Of a DNA stretch of 52,700 nt, positions 31,350-37,520 are shown piece after piece. The notes beneath the pieces are model-generated. The model saw only the letters and a program-made list of their open reading frames with translations, ran no database searches and was not told the DNA's origin. Every line of letters starts with the position of its first letter. Position 1 is the first letter of the stretch. Origin of the DNA: Nonomuraea sp. PA05 (GTDB taxonomy: Bacteria; Actinomycetota; Actinomycetes; Streptosporangiales; Streptosporangiaceae); NCBI RefSeq assembly GCF_008086045.1, contig NZ_VSEY01000067.1, positions 1-52,700 of the forward strand, written 5' to 3'. Position numbers and translations under genes: made by a program.

Positions 31350-32891
31350 ATGAGAGACACCGCGACGTTACTGAGCCGCCTGCTGATCTGCGCGCTGACC
31401 GTCGTCGTCACCGTCGCCGCGGCGCCGCCTGCGGTGGCCGGCGACACCCGTCACGGAGACGGGCAGCGCAAGCCCCGCGTCATCCTCATGCACGATCCCG
31501 AGCTGGACGACCAGAACACCCTCATCCGCTACCTGCTCTACAGCAACGAGTTCGACACCGAAGCGCTCGTCTACACCAGCAGCGGCGTGCACTGGGCGGG
31601 CGACGGCAAGGGCACCACCTGGTTCGTCCCCGGCCGCGAGTACGACCGGATCGGCCGCGACATCTGCCCGTGCACCTCCTGGCGGTGGAAGCCCGGCGAA
31701 CGCTTCATCCACGAGGCCGTCGACCTGTACGCGCAGGCGTACCCGAACCTGCGGGCGCACGCCAGGGGATACCCGAGCCCCGGCGAGCTGAAGTCGAAGA
31801 TCCTCAACGGCAACATCGAGTTCGACGGCGACATCTCCAAGGACTCCCCCGGCTCCGACCTCGTCAGGCGCAAACTCCTCGACGACGAGCCCGGCCCCCT
31901 GTACCTGCTCACCGGGGCGGGCCAGAGCACCATCGCCCGTGCTCTGAAGTCCATCAAGGACCAGTACGAGAACACCCCGGACTGGCCGGCCATCCAGCGG
32001 AAGGTGTCACAGAAGGCGATCATCCAGTCGTGGGGCGACCAGGACGACACCTACGCCAAGTACATCGGGCCCGACTGGCCGGACATCGAGTTCCGTCAGA
32101 TGGCCACCACCATCTGGGGCTACGGCGCCCGCCGGGCCGTCCTGCCCGAGGACGCCGAGCTGCTGTCCGCCGCCTGGACCAAGACCAACGTGTCGGACGC
32201 CGGCCCGTTCGGGCCGTTCTACCGGGTGTGGGGCGACGGCAAACAGATGGCGCCCGGCGACATCTTCGACTTCTTCGGCTTCACCGGCCTGACCGCCGAA
32301 CAGCTCCAGGAGATGGGCTACATCGTGTGGACGTCCCTGCAGGAGAAGGGGTCGTGGATCTCAGAAGGCGACACCTCGATCTTCATGAACCTCCTGGACA
32401 ACGGCCTGCGCGCGGGCACCGACGCGACCTGGGGCGGCTGGGGCGGCCGCGCGGGGACGGACCTCGCCCCCGACGGCGCCGCGTCCACCAGCTACCCGTC
32501 CACCCGCTGGTTCCGCGCCGCCCAGCACGACTTCGCCGCCCGGCTGAAGTGGACCACCACCCCGCGGTACGACGCGGTCAACCACGCGCCGGACGTCAGC
32601 GTCTCCGGACGGCTCGACCGCGACGTCCGGCCCGGCCGGCTGGTGACGCTCAACGGGCGTGTCACCGACCCGGATCGGGACGCCGTCACCGCGACGTGGT
32701 GGCAGTACACCGACGCCGGCACCTACCCGGGCGCCGTCGAACTGACCCAGAGCAGGCCCGCCCAGGTGCGGCTGTATGTCCCCCGCGACGCGGAGCCCGG
32801 CCAGACCATCCACCTCGTCCTGCGCGGCACGGACGACGGCACCCCGTCCCTCACCTCCTACCAGCGTGTGGTCCTGACCGTGCGACGCTGA
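31350..32891 (+). CDS. Secreted DUF1593 nucleoside-hydrolase-fold protein
   Basis: A 513-residue exported protein. The signal peptide ends near AVAG at residue 31. The N-terminal DUF1593 domain has a nucleoside-hydrolase-like aspartate cluster (VILMHDPELDDQNTLIRYLL, spacing D-x3-DD) and YSNEFDTEALVYTSS. The middle contains IIQSWGDQDDTYAKYIGPDW. The last about 100 residues form a beta-rich domain (DVSVSGRLDRDVRPGRLVTL, then YVPRDAEPGQTIHLVL) as usual for this family. GAGCGGAG precedes ATG 31350. It is the last gene of the operon and the extracellular counterpart of the enzyme at 18798. No enzyme activity is established for the family to my knowledge; release of apiose from plant glycans is my hypothesis. 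Confidence 0.85.
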   Translation: MRDTATLLSRLLICALTVVVTVAAAPPAVAGDTRHGDGQRKPRVILMHDPELDDQNTLIRYLLYSNEFDTEALVYTSSGVHWAGDGKGTTWFVPGREYDRIGRDICPCTSWRWKPGERFIHEAVDLYAQAYPNLRAHARGYPSPGELKSKILNGNIEFDGDISKDSPGSDLVRRKLLDDEPGPLYLLTGAGQSTIARALKSIKDQYENTPDWPAIQRKVSQKAIIQSWGDQDDTYAKYIGPDWPDIEFRQMATTIWGYGARRAVLPEDAELLSAAWTKTNVSDAGPFGPFYRVWGDGKQMAPGDIFDFFGFTGLTAEQLQEMGYIVWTSLQEKGSWISEGDTSIFMNLLDNGLRAGTDATWGGWGGRAGTDLAPDGAASTSYPSTRWFRAAQHDFAARLKWTTTPRYDAVNHAPDVSVSGRLDRDVRPGRLVTLNGRVTDPDRDAVTATWWQYTDAGTYPGAVELTQSRPAQVRLYVPRDAEPGQTIHLVLRGTDDGTPSLTSYQRVVLTVRR

Positions 32892-33000
32892 CCCCGCCGG
32901 AGCCGTGGGCGGTGGCCGCGGCACGGCCGGGCCGTGTCTCGTGGCCGGCCTGGACCGCCCCGGCGTCCTCAGGTGGCTTCGACAAGGTGCACGTTTCTCC

Positions 33001-33030
33001 TTGTTCTTTCCGATTGTTTCCGATTATAGT
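33001..33030 (+). promoter_or_regulatory. Promoter of the DUF4406 gene, likely giving a leaderless transcript
   Basis: TATAGT at 33025-33030 is a good -10 box, with TTGTTC at 33001-33006 (18-base spacer) as the -35. Between them the tandem repeat TTTCCGATT occurs at 33007-33015 and 33017-33025 with a 10-base period, suggesting a regulator site. The start codon lies only about nine bases after the -10, so no ribosome binding site is possible. Confidence 0.5.
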
Positions 33031-33038
33031 GGCGCATC

Positions 33039-33401
33039 GTGATGATTCTGATAGCAGGCCCCTACCGTTCCGGCACGGGCGACGACCCGGCACTGATGGC
33101 ACGCAACCTGGCCCGGCTGGAGGAGGCCGCCTGGCCGATCTTCCGTAGCGGCCACGTCCCGATGATCGGCGAATGGGTGGCGCTGCCCGTGCTGCGCGGC
33201 GCGGGCGGCACCGGGCCGGCCGATCCGGTCGCCGAGCAGATCATGTACCCCACCGCTGAGCGCCTGCTGCGGCACTGCGACGCGGTCCTGCGGCTGCCCG
33301 GTGAGTCGAGCGGCGCCGATGAGGACGTGCGGATCGCCGTCGAGCGCGGCCTGCCCGTCTACCACCGCGTCGAGGACATCCCCGGATATCAGGCCGCCTG
33401 A
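33039..33401 (+). CDS. DUF4406 domain protein (nucleoside deoxyribosyltransferase-like fold)
   Basis: A 120-residue soluble protein with the opening motif MILIAGPYRSG, an ARNLARLEEAAWPIFRSGHVP helix region, and a late LRLPGESSGADEDVRIAVERG segment. These match DUF4406, a family related in fold to nucleoside 2-deoxyribosyltransferases; its reaction is not established. The start is GTG 33039 or the next codon, ATG 33042; both lie right after a -10 box, so translation is probably leaderless. A NUDIX gene follows, and the two may form a nucleotide-handling unit. Confidence 0.8.
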   Translation: MMILIAGPYRSGTGDDPALMARNLARLEEAAWPIFRSGHVPMIGEWVALPVLRGAGGTGPADPVAEQIMYPTAERLLRHCDAVLRLPGESSGADEDVRIAVERGLPVYHRVEDIPGYQAA

Positions 33402-33484
33402 CCACCCCAGCGACGCCGGGCCTCGCGTGTCGCGGCCGCCCGAGGGCGTTCACGATCGCGGACCGGCGAAGAGGAAGATCTTTC

Positions 33485-33553
33485 ATGATTCCCCACCACA
33501 CCGTGCACGACCCCGGCGTCGACGACGCCCGTCCGGAGCTGGTCCTGTCATGA
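33485..33553 (+). CDS. 22-residue open frame coupled to the NUDIX gene
   Basis: ATG 33485 lies eight bases after the strong site GAGGAAG and encodes MIPHHTVHDPGVDDARPE plus four residues. Its stop overlaps the NUDIX start as ATGA. The NUDIX ATG itself has only a distant GGAG. The small frame may be a leader that brings ribosomes to the NUDIX gene. It is too short to judge by composition. Confidence 0.4.
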   Translation: MIPHHTVHDPGVDDARPELVLS

Positions 33554-34236
33554 CCGCGGGCATCGACGTTCCCGATCGGCGCGGCCGTACCGGATTGGAC
33601 CGGGCCGGCCTGGACCTGGCGGGGAACCCGCGCGTACAGGTACGGGAGGTGCGGCTGCTGGCGTGTCACTGGTCGGTGCTGCGCACGACGACCTTCGACT
33701 ACCAGCACGCCGACGGCTGCTGGAGCACCCAGCAGCGGGAGACCTACGACCGCGGCAACGGCGCCACCGTACTGCTCTACGACACCCGCCGCACGACCAT
33801 CCTGCTGACCCGCCAGTTCCGCTACCCGGCCTACGTCAACGGCCACCCGGACGGCATGCTGCTGGAGACGGCGGCCGGGCTGCTCGACGACGAGACCCCG
33901 CAGGACGCCGTCCGGCGGGAGGCCGCCGAGGAGACCGGGCACGTCATCGGACCGGTACGGCACGTCTTCGACGTCTACATGAGCCCCGGCTCGGTCACCG
34001 AGCGCGTGCACTTCTACGCCGCCCCCTACAGCGCCGGCACCCGTGCCGGCACCGGCGGCGGAGTGGCCGCGGAGGACGAGGACATCGAGGTCGTCGAGCT
34101 GCCCTTCGACACCGCCCTGGCCATGGTCCGCAGCGGCGAGATCGTCGACGCGAAGACGATCATGCTGCTGCAGTGGGCAGCCCTGGACGGCCCTTTCCGT
34201 CACCGTCGCTCGCGCGCTCGGAGCCGTGCTCAGTAA
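33550..34236 (+). CDS. NUDIX hydrolase (NudK/ADP-ribose pyrophosphatase-like)
   Basis: A 228-residue NUDIX protein. The N-terminal part has the domain-swapped beta region of nucleoside-diphosphate-sugar pyrophosphatases (TVLLYDTRRTTILLTRQFRYP). The catalytic box reads GLLDDETPQDAVRREAAEET followed by G, with the REAAEETG core intact and one residue fewer than the usual Gx5E spacing, as also seen in NudK-like relatives. MSPGSVTERVHFYAA is typical of the same group. Likely substrates are ADP-ribose, GDP-mannose or similar. ATG 33550 overlaps a 22-residue frame. It may work with the DUF4406 protein upstream. Confidence 0.88.
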   Translation: MTAGIDVPDRRGRTGLDRAGLDLAGNPRVQVREVRLLACHWSVLRTTTFDYQHADGCWSTQQRETYDRGNGATVLLYDTRRTTILLTRQFRYPAYVNGHPDGMLLETAAGLLDDETPQDAVRREAAEETGHVIGPVRHVFDVYMSPGSVTERVHFYAAPYSAGTRAGTGGGVAAEDEDIEVVELPFDTALAMVRSGEIVDAKTIMLLQWAALDGPFRHRRSRARSRAQ

Positions 34237-34388
34237 CCGCCGCGGCGCGGGGCGGCGGTAGGACGGCGGGAGAGGTTGGTTCGGGCGGTGGGCTTGAGGG
34301 TGCGTACCGGGTGATCGTGGCGGTGCGACGATCGGGACCGGTCGTCCGTCTTGGGCTGGTTGAGGGTGGCCGGAAGTTTGATGTGCAT
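34230..34388 (-). CDS. Possible 52-residue basic protein downstream of the reductase
   Basis: ATG 34388 follows AAGGAG at ideal distance and lies 17 bases after the stop of the reductase gene on the same strand. The frame gives 52 residues starting MHIKLPATLNQPKTDD and ending in an Arg/Pro/Ser-rich tail. It overlaps the last bases of the NUDIX gene tail to tail. No family recognised. The strong ribosome binding site and operon position argue for a real gene; the low-complexity tail argues for caution. Confidence 0.45.
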   Translation of the reverse strand: MHIKLPATLNQPKTDDRSRSSHRHDHPVRTLKPTARTNLSRRPTAAPRRGGY

Positions 34389-34405
34389 GTTCGCTCCTTG
34401 TGGCG

Positions 34406-34978
34406 CTAAGCCCTGGTGAGCCAGGTGACCTGGGCGCCGTTGTCGAAGGACTCGCGCCGGGTGGGGGTGAACAGGGTGGGGCTGAAGTGGCCGGAGAACA
34501 TGGGGATGCCCGCCCCCGCCACCACGGGGTAGCCCTTGAGGATGATCTCGTCGATCTCCGGGAGCAGGGAGCCGGCGAGCTTGCCGCCGCCGCACAGGTA
34601 GATGTCCATGCCGGTGTCCTCGGCCTTCAGCCGCCGGACGAGCTCGATCGGGTCGCCCGTCTCGACCTGCACGGTGGGGTCGTCGATCTTCAGGGTGCTG
34701 GAGACGGCATACTGGCGCAGGTGGGAGTACGGGCTGGTGGTGGGGACGTCCAGCGCCGGCTCGTACGTGCCGCGGCCCATCACCAGCGTGTCGAAGACCT
34801 GGTTGGGCGCGTCTTCGAGGCCGACGAGCTTGCGGATGTGGGTGGGGAGGGTCTCCGGATAGCGGCTGTTGATCCAGGCGGCCATCTGGTCGGACAACGG
34901 GTAGAAGTCGAACTCGGCCTTGGGCCCGGCGATGTAGCCGTCGAGGGACACGCCGATGTAGTAGACGAGCTTTCGCAT
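34406..34978 (-). CDS. Dihydrofolate reductase family protein (RibD C-terminal type)
   Basis: A 190-residue reductase-fold protein starting MRKLVYYIGVSLDGYIAGP, the usual opening of RibD C-terminal/DHFR-like proteins. Further motifs are DTLVMGRGTYEPAL and DIYLCGGGKLAGSLLPEIDE, which form the NADPH site. The preferred ATG 34978 lies eight bases after GGAG; a TTG at 34987 is less likely. It diverges from a TetR gene with a long TAGTACTA inverted repeat between them, so it is probably TetR-repressed. The substrate is unknown; the family covers many small NADPH-dependent reductases. Confidence 0.88.
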   Translation of the reverse strand: MRKLVYYIGVSLDGYIAGPKAEFDFYPLSDQMAAWINSRYPETLPTHIRKLVGLEDAPNQVFDTLVMGRGTYEPALDVPTTSPYSHLRQYAVSSTLKIDDPTVQVETGDPIELVRRLKAEDTGMDIYLCGGGKLAGSLLPEIDEIILKGYPVVAGAGIPMFSGHFSPTLFTPTRRESFDNGAQVTWLTRA

Positions 34979-34995
34979 GCTAAGCAACTCCTGCT

Positions 34996-35033
34996 GTAGT
35001 ACTATGAGTGAAGTGCTTCGAAACTAGTACTAC
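34996..35033. promoter_or_regulatory. TetR operator between reductase and TetR genes
   Basis: GTAGTACTA (34996-35004) and TAGTACTAC (35025-35033) are exact reverse complements separated by 20 bases, and each contains the 8-base palindrome TAGTACTA. They fill most of the 72-base divergent gap and so cover both promoters. This is a likely binding region for the TetR protein encoded at 35051. Confidence 0.6.
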
Positions 35034-35050
35034 GGCTGGAGTGGTGTCAA

Positions 35051-35638
35051 GTGCGGAAAAATCCCGAGCGGCGGCAGGCTCTGATCGACGCGGCCATCGA
35101 GGTGCTGGCCAGGGAAGGGGCGCGGGGGCTGACCTTCCGGGCCGTCGACACGGAGGCGGCCGTTCCTCCGGGCACGGCGTCCAACTACTTCGCCAACCGC
35201 GACGACCTGTTCACCCAGGTCGGCGGGCGCATCTACGAGCGGCTGCTGCCGGACGAGGCCGCCATGACCCGCAGCCGGGAGGGCGTGCAGGACGAAGCCC
35301 GCTACGCCGAGCTCATGCACGAGCTGGTGGCCCGCATCTCCGCCTTCAACTCCGGCTACCTGGCCCTGCTGGAGCTACGACTGGAGTCCACCCGGCGCCC
35401 TGAGCTGCGCGCCGTGCTGACCAAGCGCATCCGCGAGGACATCGACGCCAACATCGGCTTTCACGCGGCTTCAGGCCTGCCCGGCGACTCGACCTCGGTG
35501 GTGCTGCTCTACCTCACCCTCAACTGGCTGATCGTCGAACGGCTGACGCTGCCCGACATCTTCACCGAGCAGGAGGTCCACGAGCTGGTGGAGGCCGCTG
35601 TGCGGAGGTCGCTGCGTGACGGGGTCACGGGAGGATGA
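35051..35638 (+). CDS. TetR-family transcriptional regulator
   Basis: A 195-residue TetR repressor with GTG start at 35051, ten bases after GGAG. The N-terminal helix-turn-helix covers about residues 6-50 (RRQALIDAAIEVLAREGARG, then PPGTASNYFANRDDLF). The C-terminal helices form a ligand domain with no specific signature. It diverges from the DHFR-like reductase and is probably its repressor through the TAGTACTA repeats. The ligand may be the reductase substrate. Confidence 0.92.
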   Translation: MRKNPERRQALIDAAIEVLAREGARGLTFRAVDTEAAVPPGTASNYFANRDDLFTQVGGRIYERLLPDEAAMTRSREGVQDEARYAELMHELVARISAFNSGYLALLELRLESTRRPELRAVLTKRIREDIDANIGFHAASGLPGDSTSVVLLYLTLNWLIVERLTLPDIFTEQEVHELVEAAVRRSLRDGVTGG

Positions 35639-35689
35639 GCACCTTACCGAGGGCGTGACCGGCCCCGGCGTCGCGGTGCCCGCCGGTTC

Positions 35690-36334
35690 TCAGCCCCGCC
35701 GTAGCAGACCGCGTTCCAAGGCGACCACCACCGCGTGCGTGCGGTCACGGGCGTCGAGTTTGGCGAAGATCCGCAGCAGGTGGGTCTTCACCGTGGCTTC
35801 GGCGATCACCAGCCGCCTGCCGATCTCGGCGTTCGACAGGCCGTCGGCGACCGCCGACAGCACATCCTCCTCGCGACTGGTCAGCGGAACCTGTGCGGGC
35901 CTGCGCATCCGGGCGACCAGGCGTTCGGCGACCCTCGGAGCGAGCACCGTCTCACCGCGGGAGGCGGCGCGGATGCCGTCGGCGAGTTGCTCCCGGGTGG
36001 CGTCCTTGAGCAGGTAGCCGACGGCGCCGGCCTCCACCGCGCGTTCGATCTCGGTGTCGGTGTCGTAGGTGGTCAGGATCAGCACCCTGGTCCGGACCGG
36101 TGCTGCGGTGATCTCGGCGGTCGCCGCCACGCCGTCCATGACGGGCATCCGCAGGTCGAGCACGGCCAGGTCCGGTTCCAGGCGCAGGACCAGCTCGACC
36201 GCCTCCCTGCCGTTGCCCGCCTCGCCGACGACCTCGATGCCTTCGTCGTCGGCGAGCAGGGCGAGGACGCCGGCGCGCATCACCGTATGGTCGTCGGCGA
36301 CCACGATGCGGACGTGTCCGGAGGTGCTGTTCAT
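35690..36334 (-). CDS. NarL/LuxR-type response regulator
   Basis: A 214-residue two-component response regulator. The receiver domain has the acidic pair in VVADDHTVMRAG, the phospho-accepting Asp in LAVLDLRMPVMDG, and the Lys in GYLLKDATREQL. The C-terminal LuxR helix-turn-helix reads LTSREEDVLSAVADGLSNAE, then EATVKTHLLRIFAKL. The ATG overlaps the stop of the sensor kinase gene (ATGA). It is the last gene of the MMPL-kinase-regulator group and converges with the TetR gene at 35051. Confidence 0.95.
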   Translation of the reverse strand: MNSTSGHVRIVVADDHTVMRAGVLALLADDEGIEVVGEAGNGREAVELVLRLEPDLAVLDLRMPVMDGVAATAEITAAPVRTRVLILTTYDTDTEIERAVEAGAVGYLLKDATREQLADGIRAASRGETVLAPRVAERLVARMRRPAQVPLTSREEDVLSAVADGLSNAEIGRRLVIAEATVKTHLLRIFAKLDARDRTHAVVVALERGLLRRG

Positions 36335-37515
36335 CAGGGGCCCGTCCTCAGGGGTATCGCGGCCAGGATCCGGGTCCCCGCGCCGGCCGCGCTGGTGATG
36401 GTGAGCTCGCCGCCGAGTTCGTCCAGCCGTCGCCGCATGCCGTCCAGGCCGAACCCGATGGACTCGCTGACGTCGAAACCCCGGCCGTCATCGGTGATCT
36501 CCAGTTCGATGGCCTCCGGCCGCTGCGCCAGCACGACACCGACAGTGGTGGCCTGGGCGTGCTTGCGGACGTTCGCCAGAGCTTCCTGGGCGCAGCGCAG
36601 CAGGGCGATCCGGCCGGTCTGGTCGCAGTCCAGGTCGGGCAGTTCGGCCACCATGGTCAGGCCGGTGTCCTCGGCGAAGCGCCGCACGGTCCGGTGCAGG
36701 GTGCGGGAGATCGGGTCGGGGGCGAGGCCGCTGCGCGGCGCGGACCCGACCAGGGCGCGGGCCTCGGTCAGGTTCTCCCTGGCGGTCTGCTCGATGGATC
36801 GGAGCTGGTCCACGGCCCGCCCGGGGTCGTCGTGCACGTTCGTGCGCGCCGCCACCGTGAGGGCCACGATCGAGGCGAAGCCCTGAGCGAGGGTGTCATG
36901 GATCTCTCTGGCCATGCGCTCGCGCTCCTCCGCCACTCCCCTGCGCCGGTGTGCCTCCGCCAGCTCCTCCTGGGCGTCGGCGAGCTGGGAGCGCAGCCGG
37001 GCCCGTTCGTCGCGCAGCGCCAGGGCCCGGGGCGTGGCCACGGAGATCAGCACGGCCACCGCCCACACCGCGGCGGAGGAGATGGTGTTGGTGGTCAGGG
37101 TGCCGGCGCTCCAGCCCTGCCTCAAGGCCCCGCCGACGGTGATGGCGACGGCTCCCAGCCCGCTGGAGACGATGGCCGGGATCAGCGCGTCCACATAAAT
37201 CATGAAATGCGGGAGCATCACCGTGTACAGCACCCCGTACCCCGGGCGCAGATAGGCGAGTGCGCCGAGGACCGCGACGAGCACGCCCACATAGGCGTAC
37301 CCGAGCCGTACGGGGTTGGCCTTGCGGGTGCGGACCAGCAGGCAGCAGGCGCCCAGCACGGCCATCAGCGCCAGCGATCCGTACTTGGGCCCGGGCGGGA
37401 GGTCGCTGAGAACGGTGATCAGGGCCAGCAGGCCGATGATCGCCCACGAGAAGACCTCCCACCAGTGGAGCATCCAGATCCAGAACGGGTCCCCGCGCTG
37501 TGGCCGATTGAGCAT
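36334..37515 (-). CDS. Sensor histidine kinase (HisKA_3 type)
   Basis: A 393-residue membrane sensor kinase. The first about 170 residues hold several hydrophobic segments (for example VFSWAIIGLLALITVL and AAVWAVAVLISVATPRAL). A coiled coil (DERARLRSQLADAQEELAEA) leads to the phosphorylation site ERERMAREIHDTLAQGF. The ATPase domain has CAQEALANVRKHAQA and ITDDGRGFD. It is the cognate partner of the response regulator whose start it overlaps. The MMPL gene ends only five bases upstream, so exporter and sensor are probably co-transcribed. Confidence 0.95.
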   Translation of the reverse strand: MLNRPQRGDPFWIWMLHWWEVFSWAIIGLLALITVLSDLPPGPKYGSLALMAVLGACCLLVRTRKANPVRLGYAYVGVLVAVLGALAYLRPGYGVLYTVMLPHFMIYVDALIPAIVSSGLGAVAITVGGALRQGWSAGTLTTNTISSAAVWAVAVLISVATPRALALRDERARLRSQLADAQEELAEAHRRRGVAEERERMAREIHDTLAQGFASIVALTVAARTNVHDDPGRAVDQLRSIEQTARENLTEARALVGSAPRSGLAPDPISRTLHRTVRRFAEDTGLTMVAELPDLDCDQTGRIALLRCAQEALANVRKHAQATTVGVVLAQRPEAIELEITDDGRGFDVSESIGFGLDGMRRRLDELGGELTITSAAGAGTRILAAIPLRTGP

Positions 37516-37520
37516 GGAGG

